Source of the DNA: Acanthacorydalis orientalis
Lineage: Eukaryota; Arthropoda; Insecta; Megaloptera; Corydalidae
Direction of reading: 5' to 3'
DNA: 64,000 nucleotides
NCBI GenBank assembly: GCA_034766995.1
Contig: CM068317.1
Span: forward strand, 7,385,001-7,449,000
Each line of letters starts with the position of its first letter. Positions within the stretch are counted from its first letter, which is position 1. A program made the position numbers and the translations under genes. This document shows, in pieces, positions 47,716 through 59,379 of this stretch. The notes under the pieces were generated by a model, which was not told where the DNA came from, did no database searches, and was given only the letters and a program-made list of their open reading frames with translations.

Positions 47716-47722
47716 ATGTATT
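47651..47722. repeat. (TA)n / (TGTA)n microsatellite
   Basis: TA array followed by GTATG and GTGTATG. Confidence 0.93.
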
Positions 47723-47809
47723 ATTTGGCATAATATTTCACAAGTATTGTTTGAATATCATTCAAAATAAATTAATTAATACCGAGAATTCAAATAAGTG
47801 CAATTGAAT

Positions 47810-48060
47810 AAAACAAAGCCGTCCCGGTAAGAAGTTATATAATCGAGAATAAATGTGTACTGTTGGTAAAGAAGATTATTGACATTCAGAACAGCTATCA
47901 GCATATGATGAGATTTCGTCATTAAGAATGTACAGCCACGATGTTCTCAAAGCCCGTGTAGACATATTAGAATGGGTGAACGTGCGAATCTGGCGAACGC
48001 TGCTTTTCGTGTTCAATATTCAGCGCAAGTGAAACTAGTTCGGGCGTTGCGTATATATCA
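47810..48060. other. GC/CpG-richer island, function unknown
   Basis: Contains AAGCCGTCCCGGTAAG, AGCCACGATG, GAACGTGCGAATCTGGCGAA and TTCGGGCGTTGCG. No open frame recognised. Confidence 0.35.
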
Positions 48061-48069
48061 TATTATTGA

Positions 48070-48480
48070 TATTTTTAGAATGTGTGGAATAATATTTTTA
48101 TTATTTCGCGTTTGAAATTTTAACTGATTTTTTATAAAACCGTGTTAGTAGTTGGTTTGGTAATAAATATTCGACTGCACAATTGTATATATCTATATTT
48201 TTCTTAAAAGGAATATATATAATTGTAGAATTTCTGTATCGAAAAAATTCAATGTTTAAATTAAAATAGATGGTGTACAACATTTTAGATTATAAGTATA
48301 TTTATTGTATTTAATGTTTTTTTTCAATCGCTCTTTTTTTAAATTATTAGATGTTTTTGAGACATTTTCTAATTTCATGTTATTATATTTATACTCCTCG
48401 TATAAATAATAATTATAGTAATATTAATAAATTATTAGGATTTTATAACTTTCAGAAAGTTATTCTTACTTAAATTTCAT
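48070..48480. other. AT-rich stretch, nothing recognised
   Basis: No feature seen. Confidence 0.45.
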
Positions 48481-48483
48481 ATT

Positions 48484-48485
<2 letters not shown>

Positions 48486-48544
<59 letters not shown>
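48486..48544. repeat. (AT)n-(TG)n microsatellite
   Basis: AT run passing into a TG run. Confidence 0.95.
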
Positions 48545-48624
48545 AAAGCACAATAGAATGTTCAATCTAACAATTATTTTTTTTATTGAAAATTAAATAT
48601 TCAGTATTGATTTATTATTTCGGC

Positions 48625-49207
48625 TGTACTCCTAACCTTCGATTTATACGGTACTCGGATTGCATGATTTCGGTTTAACACGGTTGAAGGAATGCTAAAA
48701 AACTGCCATTTATATGGCACTATTTAGGTTTAATCACAGAATTGCAAAAAATATTTGTTTTGAAGCACTTTCACGCGCATTGAAAAAAGCTCTCCATTTC
48801 GACTGCTGTGCAAAATAACAAGCACACACACACATCAGTGTAAAGAGTTTCATGCTTCCTTGCAACCTAATGATAACAGAAACTCTCAACTTCGTATATT
48901 TTCTTCTGAACTGAAGTAACGGTATCAATTCAAGATAACAACATTGCAAATAGTATTGAGTACAGAAAAAATAATAATTTAAATAAATGTGCTCTATAAA
49001 TATCAGTACGGATTTCTATTTGAAAGAATCAGCTTTGAATAAAATTTACATAAAGTGTTGTATAATCAAATCATATGGTTCTATTGCCTTGTAAAATCTA
49101 TCCCTTATTTTTAATATGAGATGTGAACTCGAACTGCACGATTTTGATTTACACGGTATTTTTGGGGAACCAATCTACCGTGTAAATCAATATTTAGGGG
49201 TTATATA
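48625..49207. mobile_element. Second pogo/Tigger-like non-autonomous element
   Basis: Left end near 48629: TCCTAACCTTCGATTTATACGGTA. Right end, inverted: CCCCTAAATATTGATTTACACGGTA. The ends share CCTAA-(A)-TTGATTTAYACGGTA. Each end then carries further copies of the TTTRCACGGT word (TTTAACACGG near 48674; ACCGTGTAAATC near 49177 and GATTTACACGG near 49146), plus GGGGAACC near the right end, as in pogo/Tigger subterminal regions. No transposase is recognisable in the ~580 bp. Exact ends are uncertain by several bases. Confidence 0.6.
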
Positions 49208-49270
49208 TTAAATGTACAAATTAATTCGGTGCGTTTTTTCTAGAAAATGCCGCATCCGTTATGTTTATAA
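49208..49270 (-). mobile_element. Mariner terminal fragment, family G copy 3
   Basis: TTAAATGTACAAATTAATTC followed by GGTGCGTTTTTTCTAGAAAATG, the outermost bases of the family at 27731. It directly follows the pogo-like end, and only about 60 bp are present before unrelated sequence and a (TA)n array. Confidence 0.7.
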
Positions 49271-49293
49271 AAAATTGTATACATATATTCATG

Positions 49294-49295
<2 letters not shown>

Positions 49296-49342
<47 letters not shown>
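49296..49342. repeat. (AT)n microsatellite
   Basis: Pure alternating run. Confidence 0.95.
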
Positions 49343-49344
<2 letters not shown>

Positions 49345-49349
49345 TGTTA

Positions 49350-49910
49350 GAAAGAATCTTTAATACAAATAAAATATATTTTAATTAAAAATTAAATTAT
49401 ATCAAATGTATTTATTTGAAAAATTCGAGCAATAATATCTAATATAAAGTAATACCAAAAATCAACATCATACATTATAAACATATAATATATTTTTCTA
49501 GTAACAAAAAAAATATAGTGTTCAAAAATATTGTCTATTATTCAATTCATTGTATTTGTAACATGTTATGATAGGATCTGTGACCCGCATGAACAACGTA
49601 AAATAAATAATAAAGGGTAATAGTGTCATCTAAGTCAAGTGAGATTAGGTAATAAATGGAAGTCTCATCGAAATCAATCTAAATATTGTGAAACCATTGA
49701 CCACTATTTAAACAGAATAAATATTTAGTAATACTAAATTCGATCGGATTATTGTCATTTAATTTAGTTTCATTTAGTTCAATGAACTGAATTTATAAAT
49801 TTTGCAAATAAATGTCATTAGAGTACGAATTGCATTTAATGTGTTAGTTTATTAATAATAATCACATTAGTATCATTACAGATAAACCTTTTTTTAGGGT
49901 AAGTAATGAC
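49350..49910. other. AT-rich stretch, nothing recognised
   Basis: CTGTGACCCGCATGAAC near 49577 resembles the CTGTGACCCGCAAG block near the end of HTH-only mariner copy 2 (10675), but no element is evident around it. Confidence 0.4.
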
Positions 49911-49916
49911 AATATG

Positions 49917-49946
49917 TTTATATATATATATATATATATATGTATA
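49917..49946. repeat. (TA)n microsatellite
   Basis: Short TA array. Confidence 0.9.
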
Positions 49947-50165
49947 TTATTTAATATAAAATTATTTATATTTAGTTTATTTATAAGCTTAAAAACAATT
50001 CTGTTTTACATATTCAATATATTTATTTATATTATTATTTCGATTCTGGTATATATTTTAAACGTTCCTAATTATTTAAATATGTTAAAAATTTAAATAC
50101 GCCCAAAAAAAAAGTAATTTAAATATTACATTTTCTTTTTTATAAATAATATCTTCTATAACAAA

Positions 50166-50166
50166 T

Positions 50167-50235
<69 letters not shown>

Positions 50236-50313
50236 ATATATATATATATATATATTTGTATATATATAATCGCTTATTTGCATTCAGATTATTATATAAA
50301 CATGTTCTTATAG

Positions 50314-50358
<45 letters not shown>
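50166..50358. repeat. Two (TA)n arrays
   Basis: TA/TATG arrays at 50166-50272 and 50318-50358. Confidence 0.95.
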
Positions 50359-50360
<2 letters not shown>

Positions 50361-50379
50361 AATGTACGAGTATATTTAA

Positions 50380-50406
50380 TGTTCTCTTTTTTATTTTTAG
50401 GTGAGT
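50380..50406 (+). promoter_or_regulatory. Candidate recursive (zero-length exon) splice site
   Basis: A pyrimidine-rich tract ending in a 3' splice-site AG (GTTCTCTTTTTTATTTTTAG, to 50400) is followed at once by a 5' splice-site-like GTGAGT (50401-50406). Joined acceptor and donor with no exon between them is the form of ratchet points in long insect introns. A second donor-like GGTAAGT follows at 50430-50436, which could instead define a ~31-nt microexon. Only meaningful if the window lies in a plus-strand intron, which is unknown. Confidence 0.3.
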
Positions 50407-50505
50407 CTCAATCCTCTTATTTTGAAATTGGGTAAGTTAGAATGTTTTTATGAATTTTAATATAAGAATATAAAAAATTATTTTTCGTAAATTGAATTAT
50501 GTACG

Positions 50506-50573
<68 letters not shown>

Positions 50574-50610
50574 TATATATATATATTTATATATATTATA
50601 TATATATATT

Positions 50611-50666
<56 letters not shown>

Positions 50667-50684
50667 ATATATATATATATGTAC

Positions 50685-50718
<34 letters not shown>

Positions 50719-50719
50719 C
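50506..50719. repeat. Largest (TA)n cluster in the window
   Basis: More than 200 bp of TA with TTTATA, TATTATA and GTACATA interruptions. Confidence 0.95.
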
Positions 50720-50991
50720 TTTACTATTAAAAATTAGTACTGAGGAACTATTTATAAGCGACTTTTATGTAATTTTATTAAATTTTTCAAATAATTACTG
50801 ATTCTAAATTATTTTTGTTTACAGAAAATGCTCATATTATTTACGTAACCTTTTTTTAAAAAAAAGAAGTAGTCGTTAAATATTCTTTCTCATTCTTTAT
50901 AATATAATTGTTTTAATATATTTTTTTGTTCAATATCGGTGGAATTTTCCATTAAACCAGTTTCAATATATATTTTTATATTATATGTATA

Positions 50992-51060
50992 AATATATAT
51001 ATATATATATATATGTATATAATGTATGTATATAATGTATGTATATAATGTATGTATATC
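50992..51060. repeat. (TA)n plus tandem 14-mer
   Basis: TA array, then three direct copies of TATATAATGTATG-T from about 51013 to 51059. Confidence 0.93.
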
Positions 51061-51069
51061 TAATATATA

Positions 51070-52170
51070 GTAGTACTATAATGATTAGATCATATACTCA
51101 TCTATATTACATGAAGTTTTTTATCTTAAAACATTAAATCATTTTATAACAATATAGTTGTAGAAATTTAATATTACAATCTGCAAATTCATGCATAGCT
51201 TTAAATATGTTAAAATTATTAAGATATAGACCTGTAATATTTGCAAATATTTTTTCTTCCTTATAATTTTTTAATATTATTATAATATGCTTGATAAAGT
51301 ACCCTCTTAGTGAAAGTGATTTTTATCAGAATAGAACTATAACTTATATTCACTCATATAGTCCTTTGTTAATTACACAATGAAAATTGTGTGAGAATAT
51401 CTTATATTTGGACTCATTTCTTTTTTGTTTTAATTCTCTAGAAATTTTGAATTACTAAATGAAAAATGAATATTAATTAGTAACCATTTATGTTCTTTTT
51501 TCTAACTGAATCAAAAATTAAAAATAAAATCAGTTTTTTAAATCATCTATGAGACTATATTGGCGAAACATTGTAAAAGTAAAGATATAGTTTTATTTAG
51601 AAAAAGGTTTTAATTAGAAAAGTTGTTGGGTTTTTATTTAAAATTAGAAATTAATTTCATGTATTCGGCTTTTATCTATTAACATTATTATTTTGTGTCA
51701 TTTATTCATGTGTCATCCATTTAAAATATTAACGCTGTTCTTGAGTTCTTGTTTCCTGAAGATGATTTCGAAATGTGTCATCTCCAGGTAGATGTTTTGA
51801 ACTAGTAATTAAATTCAAACTATCTGAAGATGTCATAAGTCTAAACCGACCGAAAATTAAACTAACCTCGATAATTCAAGTGAATTAAGTTTCGTGTTAT
51901 GCAAGCTGATGAATATAGTTTTATTTTAAACTGAAATTATAAATGCACTTTCCGTGTCATTTTTTTTATTAACTAGTACAAAATTTTATTTTTATTATTT
52001 TTAAATGTAACAGCAAATACACATTTTTCCATGTATAAATCTATGTAACAATGCTTTTTCTCTGTCCATCCATAATGCAAAGCTAATGTAAACGGATTAT
52101 TCGAATTATAAAAAAATACATTTTAACTAAGACGATTTATGAAAAGAAAATATTAACAAAATCTAAAAGT
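51070..52170. other. AT-rich stretch, nothing firmly recognised
   Basis: CTGAAGATGAT motifs near 51757 and CTGAAGATGTCATAAGTCTA with AAACCGACCG near 51827-51855 resemble the foldback core at 63.2 kb. Confidence 0.4.
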
Positions 52171-52179
52171 CGAAATAAA

Positions 52180-52520
52180 AGTGTGCGAAGCGTACTCGTG
52201 TTATTTCTTATGTATTAAAATTATTCTCTCTCCTCCCAGAATGAATTCCAAGCATATAAGCCAATGACTCGTGTTTCACAAATTATTTGAGAGTCTCTTG
52301 GGTAGACCATTTTTAGTAAAATATGAAACATTTTTTATAATCCTACGAAACTGCTTCTTGTAAATTGGCCTGTAAAAATCCAGAATACCCCTAAAAGAAT
52401 TCTCTTATCGGCCGCCATGTTCATAATTAAAATGCATCTAAAATTCTATTCAAGACGATGCAATTTTTATTTATCCGAGATTAGCTTCAATCCGATACCA
52501 TAAATATTGTAGCCCTTATT
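52180..52520. other. Mildly GC-richer island, function unknown
   Basis: Includes GTGCGAAGCGTACTCGTG and TCTTATCGGCCGCCATG. No coding domain. Confidence 0.3.
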
Positions 52521-52529
52521 TTTCAATAT

Positions 52530-53700
52530 CGTACACATTTCAATTAAATTATTTCTGTTGGCGTTTGGAAAATTTCAAAATGCTATCAAGTAGAATTTAG
52601 AAATATTTTCAATTTGTACATTATCATTTCTCTAAAAAAATCATAGAAAATGAATAATGCCAAGGTTGGTTATTTTTCTAAATATTTTTGAGATTCCTAA
52701 TCAAGCCTAAAAGTATTTAGACTTAAACACATTTTCTGTTTCATTGATATTAAAATATTGAATATTTTTACATTCGACTTTTTATGTATTATATGCACCT
52801 TTACACCTCAATTATGCTAAAAATGTACATTATCTTTTTGTCAAATCATAAATCAGTTGCTCTTTATAATTTTCAATAAATATAATTTAAGATAAATTGA
52901 ATTGAAGGTCCTTAATATGTAAAGAAGCATTCTCGTATTAGAATTTATCACATATTGAAATAAAAAATTTCAATGCTTATTTAATCATTTTTGTATTGTA
53001 TATTAAAACATTTCAATTTTGAAAATTCGAAAAAAAATATTTCTTAGAAATTGAATCTATTGTTTCAAATATTTATATGTAATTATTAATATTTTTATCG
53101 TTTCTATATTTTCAATTTTAATTTGGTTTCCTATTCACTTAAAAATCAAATTGTTAATTACATAATTGTGTACTTTATGTATTCCATGTAAATAAGTTTT
53201 ATAAAGAGCATACTTTTTTATTTTCGTAAATAATACATCTGTATGTAGTGTACATTATCATATAAGTCAACCCTCTGTAATTTAATTTTTTAATAAAATT
53301 TAGATCTACTTATACATATAATTATTTTATAGCTTGTCAAAACAATGAAAACGAAAACTGCTCTATGTACATATAATATAAACACAATCAGACATTTTGC
53401 AACAATATTTAGATAATATTATCTTCAGAGTAAAAAATAGGAATTCATTTCTGTTTTAAACAAATTGTTTGATAGAAATATTGTCTGGAAATATTATCTT
53501 AACGTCATAATGACATACTGTCGTAAATTAACTAAATCAGATATAAATATATGGGTATGGAATTAAAGAATTGCAATTAAAAAATATTTTTTTTAATTTT
53601 AACTAATCATATTGTTCATAATCATACTTCAAAGAGAGATTTGGTTACAAATATGTTTGTTGAAAAATCATATCCACACACATACAGATTGAAATATGTG
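52530..53700. other. AT-rich stretch, nothing recognised
   Basis: No feature seen. Confidence 0.45.
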
Positions 53701-53704
53701 AATA

Positions 53705-53832
53705 TTTATATATATATATATATATATATAGGTCGGTAGAAAAATAATTGTGGTTTATGACCTTCAAATTCATAACAAAAACGCCAATTATATTCCTACC
53801 GACCTTATGTATATATATATATATATATATAC
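53705..53832. repeat. (TA)n array split by a micro-mariner
   Basis: TA runs at 53705-53730 and about 53810-53832 flank the element at 53729-53806. Confidence 0.93.
53729..53806 (-). mobile_element. Micro-mariner (~77 bp), HTH-only family copy 5
   Basis: Starts GGTCGGTAGAAAAATAATTG and continues TGGTTTATGACCTTCAAATT, the 3' terminus of the HTH-only family. It then switches to the other terminus, inverted (GCCAATTATATTCCTACCGACC). Thus the whole coding part is gone and only the two ends remain. The two ends share a CGGTAG to TAATTG block, with GGTCGG matching perfectly at the tips. It lies inside a (TA)n tract, consistent with a TA target. Confidence 0.88.
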
Positions 53833-53927
53833 AGTTGGCATAAAAAGAAGAAAAAACATGAATCTTAATTAACTGATAAAATTCACTGTTAATAATAATT
53901 TGAATATAATATATAAAATTATTAGGT

Positions 53928-54330
53928 ATATAAATTAATGCAATACCTTTTTATAGATAATTAATGTTTACGAAAAAATTTAACACACTTTAATCTCAAA
54001 TATCTCCCATTATTTTGTACAATTTTGCTCTACCTGCTTGATAAATCACTTATCGAAAAAAGATGGAGACTTTGCGTCAATGAAATTGTAGTTCAGTTTC
54101 GGACCTCTTCCACTATTTTACTTTTGTTGAATGTCTTATTTATCACATCACGTTTTCCCAAAGTTGAACAAATCATTTCCATGGCTTTGGTGGTATTTTT
54201 TTTAATTAAAATCAGAAAAGTATACAATATCTAATATGCTACTTTCCAGATACCATTGCGTTCACTGCTGTTTTGTATGGTTATACCAACTGCCTGGCCA
54301 GGATGTATAGCGTTTTTGAATATAAAGTTT
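53928..54330 (-). mobile_element. Mariner 3'-end fragment, family G copy 4
   Basis: TTAGGTATATAAATTAATGC at about 53923-53942 is a mutated terminal repeat. The following 350 bp align with 27731-28140 (shared blocks CATTATTTTGTACAATTTTG, AGATGG-GACTTTG, TTTCGGACCTCTTCC, CATTGCGTTCACTGCTGTTT). The minus-strand translation near 54010-54060 gives a mariner C terminus (SKIVQNNGRYL). No other transposase region remains. Plus-strand 69-codon frame at 54025-54234 is a shadow. Confidence 0.7.
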
Positions 54331-54339
54331 GGCACTTTA

Positions 54340-55350
54340 AAATCTTAAAACAAAGACCAAATATTTTAATTTAGAACAGAGTTATGATTTATTTAATTTA
54401 AAGGTAATACAGGAATTAATTTTTACCCCTAAGAAATAAATCTTGATCATTTAGAATCAAAGCTTAATGAAATCAAAAAAAAACCGATGTGATTGAATAT
54501 AAGAATCCATCCGTATTTCATAAATTCAGTTATTTATCAGAAAAGTAGTATGTGATATATAATAAAAGCGATGAACACTAGACATTGTTAATTTATATTT
54601 GAAATATAAATGATTTACATTATTATCTGCATGCGCGTAAATAACTGAACCTTTATGAAAATATAATGAACGATACAATTTAGAGCAAACATATTTTTTA
54701 ACAAGAATACAAACAATTATGACAGCAATAACATAAGCGTACATAATTTACTGCTCTTCCGGTGAAATATATTAACAACACACGTTGTTTTGACAACAAA
54801 ACCCACCTACGCTACGTAAGTTTATTTTTAAAAAAAACTTTTTTTCCATCCGCATATAATGTAATAAAAACATAAAGAAATGAAAGTTAGAAAAGTAAAT
54901 AATGTTTTATTTATTTTACTTTTGCATACCTGAAAACTGAATTGAATCAAGGATGTATATATGTTTTAAAATCAAATATTCGTGTTCAACTTGTAAAATA
55001 TAATTTTTTTATTAGTTGCTCTTTACTTCTATAATAAATTTGTTTTCACATAGTTTCTTTTGGATCATTCTGTATTTTTTTACTGTTTTATTTATTAATC
55101 GTTTCTTTTTTATTATGTTTTCAATTAATTTTTGTATTTACCAGAAATATGTAAGAGTAACAAGTAACATTTTTTATTACTATTATATCATGAGTTGTGT
55201 ACTTCTAAAATTAAAATTAATAATATTTTTTCCTGTTGTAAATCTTAACATAATTATTCACATTTTTTGATCATTTTCAGAAATAATGCACTATTATTTT
55301 GATCTTTATTTTTTTTTTATATTTAAGAATTTGGCATTATTAGTGTCATA
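54340..55350. other. AT-rich stretch, nothing recognised
   Basis: Hydrophobic-looking open frame at 55016-55270 is the usual Phe/Ile/Leu bias of AT-rich noncoding DNA. Confidence 0.45.
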
Positions 55351-55361
55351 CACATCCACAT

Positions 55362-55525
55362 TCCATTCAAAATGAACCGTTTTCGTGTTTCTGTAATAAG
55401 TGGTTCGAGTTTATTACTTTGTTAATTGGAAAAACATTTATGCAACATACATTTGCAATCCTTTATTGTTTCTCTGTTTTCGTTTTTTTTATATTTCACA
55501 TATTAGTTTTATTTATTGGATGTTA
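55362..55525 (+). repeat. Dispersed ~170 bp duplicate, copy 1
   Basis: CCATTCAAAATGAACCGTTT, TTACTTTGTTAATTGGAAAA, ACATTTATGCAACA and TATTGGATGTT in the same order as at 59829-60000. Not coding: stops occur in the frame that is open in the other copy. Confidence 0.8.
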
Positions 55526-55529
55526 TTTT

Positions 55530-56555
55530 TATTAGTGTAGTATATTTTATTGATAGACAATTCAGAGTATTAAAATTTACTTCAGAATTAAATTTGAACA
55601 TTTTTAAAATATTTTTCTGCAATTTATTACAATATATGAAATATTTTAGTTCTATAAATGATTGTTTTCTGTATTTTAGTGTTTTGACGATAATTTTATT
55701 GGCGTTTAAATGTACATAACAAAAAATCAAATATGATCAGTATTTAGTTTTCGAATATTTTTGATCAGAAAAGAACTGTAATTTTTGATAAAGTTAAAAA
55801 TTAATTTATAGAACCTAATTAAACCACAATACCAAAAACTCTATTGAGATAGATTCCTTGATAGAAATATTAATTATTTTTTTATCAATTTTATCGACTA
55901 TAGAACTCATTTCTTTTTTCAATTGAAATTAATATGTTATTTCCTTCAAATGAAATATAGGTAAACAAATAAATGATAACATTTTTTGATAAGAATAAAT
56001 TCATTATTTTTTTGTAAACACTGATGTCAAAATGTAATAATAATTTTATTACTTTTATATTGATTTCTTGAATGGTGTTTAATTTTATTGCCTCTTTTTA
56101 AGTAATTAAATTTATTTCATTTTTGGAATAATTTTCAAATCAGTTAAATAAATAATATATTTTTATCTTAATTATTAATTAACAATATTTAAAAAAATAT
56201 TTCAGAATTGTATTCATATATAAGCGGTATTAATTTATTATGGGTAAGAATTTTTAACTGATTTCACGTTTATTTTACCCATTTTCTTCTTGTTACATCA
56301 CATTTAAAATACAAATGCACGACGCCTTATTTTCATAAACAAATACTTCATTTTTTAAGACTTCAATATCTTGTCTGTATTAATCTATACTAGTTCATGT
56401 ATCTTGTTTAAATGTCTAAATTTAGAATCTTTTATCTAAATTACAGCTCCAAATATATTACTGTATATGTAAGAATAGTTAAAAGAAAATCTATACCTCT
56501 TCACTGTCCTGGTCAGCTACTAAAAGTTTAATTTTTCATCCCACAAACCTTACCA
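55530..56555. other. AT-rich stretch, nothing recognised
   Basis: No feature seen. Confidence 0.45.
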
Positions 56556-56559
56556 ATTT

Positions 56560-56700
56560 TTTTTATTCTTTGACACTCTGAGAACGATAGCTTTGTCATT
56601 GAAATGTGTATAATCAATAATCATAAATAATCAATAATAATTTATTAAATATTATTGATCAAAAAAAATGATACTGCTCATAGTGATAAAAAACAATTTA
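56560..56700 (+). repeat. Old dispersed repeat, copy 6
   Basis: TTTGACACTCTGAGAACGAT, TTTGTCATTGAAATGTGTAT, AATCAATAATCATAAATAAT and ATTATTGATCA in the family order. Confidence 0.4.
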
Positions 56701-57243
56701 TTTCTGAAAACATAAATAGTACATTTTTATCCAAAGAAATAGTTTTATAAACACATTTCAAAGAAAATTTAAAAAATCTTATAAAGTATGAATCATTCTC
56801 ATACGATATTTTGTTTGTAAGTAAAAGAATAATTTAAAGATAAATAAAATAATACAGTTTGCAACATTTTAAGTTTTGAAAAATATACAGAACTTATAGA
56901 GTTAAAATAAAAGATTATTGTTATTTCCTGTTGCAAGTTGAAAAGTATATACAAAATAATAATAAACTTATAGTCACAAAACTTATATGAAAAATAACCA
57001 TTAACTCATATTTGGCCAATACAAGAATATACATATTATCTGTTTACTTTTTTCCAGCTGTGAACTAAAACTCATTTTTGTACTGAAGTTTTATTTAAGT
57101 ACTATATGCTTTTTAAAGTTTCTCAACTATATTAATGTAACTAGCCACTTAAATACCAAAACTACTTCTAGCTTTTATTATATTGAGAATGAAGTGCACT
57201 TAAACATTATGAGTCTTTTTAAATGCTTGTATACTTTAAAAAG

Positions 57244-57246
<3 letters not shown>

Positions 57247-57300
<54 letters not shown>

Positions 57301-57360
57301 TAAATAGTTAGATAGATAGATAGATAGACTATATATATATATATATATATACACACAATT
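57247..57360. repeat. (TA)n-(GATA)n-(TA)n-(CA)n
   Basis: TA array to about 57299, five GATA units at 57309-57328, then a second TA run ending in ACACAC. Confidence 0.95.
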
Positions 57361-57458
57361 TTAAAGTATATCATAAACTATATATCCATATACTTTTCTC
57401 ATATTTCAAACCCTATTGAACTTTAAGTGATTAAGTTTATTTCAGTATACATACACAC

Positions 57459-57596
<138 letters not shown>

Positions 57597-57599
57597 CTG

Positions 57600-58710
57600 G
57601 TATACTTTTGGTATCAGTTTTTTTGTTCTTAATCTGAACTATTGAATTTTACTTGTAATATTAATTGACCAAATAAGTAATATACGAATATAATGTTGGT
57701 TGATTATTGGGGTTTCGGGACGCTTCGACAGCTGACATCATTAGCGCCTGAAATACGAATATAAAAAATAGTTTTAAATTAAAGTAATTTTTATTAAAAC
57801 AATAGGTTAGATGCAATGTAATATAAGAAAATGATTAAATATCATAAATGCTGTACTTTCCGAAACAATTTTTGCTCTTAAAAAGATTTCATTTGAATAT
57901 TTTAACCAATTCTATGGAATTTATTTTTTATTTTTAATTAATCATTACTTTTGTTGTCTGAAAGGTATTCGTCTTTTTGAATTATCTGAGTGTCTGGTCT
58001 CCATTACTAGTTTCAGTACGAATTCTATCTTTAGAGTTTAGAGACTGTTTTTAATTATACGTTTAGAGTGATTATAAAATATTGTTACAAATCATCATAA
58101 TCTATAAAATATAATTATAATTGTATTATTTTATACATGTGATCCCGTTAGTATATTGTCTTGAAAGTTCTCTTTTTATAGGATTAACCAAAAGTATTCA
58201 TTTTACGATCAGTCTTGACACGAGTGCTATCTTCAGGTTGGTTTTGAAGATTAACCCTTTGCACTCGGATATTTTTTCTACATCACCTATTAGCAACTCG
58301 AACCTATTTTTAGGAAAGTAGCAATTAACTTAAAATAAAATGATGTAACATTATAAATAAGTTCTTTATTCAAATGAAAATTCAAACATACTTTTATTAA
58401 TTCATGTTTTATAAAAAGTTAATATTCTTATTTGATAGGTTTACAATATCCTTTCAGAGGAGACAGTCGAGTATAAAAGGTTAAATTCATCAAAATCTAC
58501 CTAAAGATAGCATTAATGATGAAACCAGTTTTCAGAAAAAAGACTTTCAATTAATCCTATAAAAGCAGGAACCCCCGAGAAAAATATTATAAAATGTTTA
58601 ATAATGCAATAATTGTTAATGAATTAGCATTCATTATCAAATATTTAAAATTTAATTACTTTGCGAAATAAAAATAAATTTACTATTTTGAAGAAAGTGC
58701 TAATTATAAA
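57600..58710. other. AT-rich stretch with one short GC-rich motif
   Basis: GGTTTCGGGACGCTTCGACA followed by GCTGACATCATTAGCGCCTG at 57710-57749 stands out; it resembles a short motif I associate with arthropod repeats, but no element ends are visible. Otherwise nothing recognised. Confidence 0.35.
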
Positions 58711-58714
58711 AGTC

Positions 58715-58830
58715 AAGTATTTTTTCTATACCTTAACACTTAAAATGAAAGTATGGTCATCTAGACACATACAAACAGCAATCAATAATTATCAATAATA
58801 AGTTATAGAACATTTCTAACTCGAAAAATA
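58715..58830 (+). repeat. Old dispersed repeat, copy 7
   Basis: CTATACCTTAACACTTAAAA, GGTCATCTAGACACATACAA, CAGCAATCAATAATTATCAA in the family order. Confidence 0.45.
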
Positions 58831-59021
58831 TTTATTGTTCGTGAAATTAATAAAAATCTTTTATGAAATACAGCCCTGAACTTTATCTAACTCATAAGAA
58901 ATTAATTAATAATTAATGTATTAAAAATAGGTCTTTTTTTTAGTAGTATTGTATTATTTTTTCAGAATGCTTTAAATAGTTTTTTATATTTTTGTATATT
59001 CTAATATGCACACACACATAC

Positions 59022-59022
<1 letters not shown>

Positions 59023-59082
<60 letters not shown>

Positions 59083-59106
59083 TACATATATATATATATA
59101 TATATA
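59023..59106. repeat. (AT)n microsatellite
   Basis: TA array interrupted once by GTACACATATACA. Confidence 0.95.
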
Positions 59107-59379
59107 AATTTATTTTGTTTAGATTTTATTGGTTATTTAAAAAATATGGGTTTTATTGAGTAATCTATAAAACATGTTCTTACAAAAAATTTTACTAAAA
59201 TTGTAAATATTTCACGTTCGGTTTTACATTAGATACTTCTAATGATGATAAAGTTTCATCTAGTAAAAAAAATGTTTATTAGAAATTGGTTTGCATAATA
59301 CCATAATAAACGAACTGAAAGAGAAAAGTCAGACATTACATTTAGTCGTTTTTTTTTCAGAAAATATAAATTTTAATTT

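Noticed and set aside
49885..49906. Second possible acceptor-donor junction (TTTTTTTAGGGTAAGT)
   Set aside because: An extra G separates AG from GTAAGT, so it does not fit the zero-length exon form as well as the 50400 site.
55016..55270. Hydrophobic 84-codon frame resembling a membrane protein
   Set aside because: Phe/Ile/Leu/Tyr-rich frames are what random AT-rich DNA yields. No charged loop pattern, conserved motif or homologous partner.
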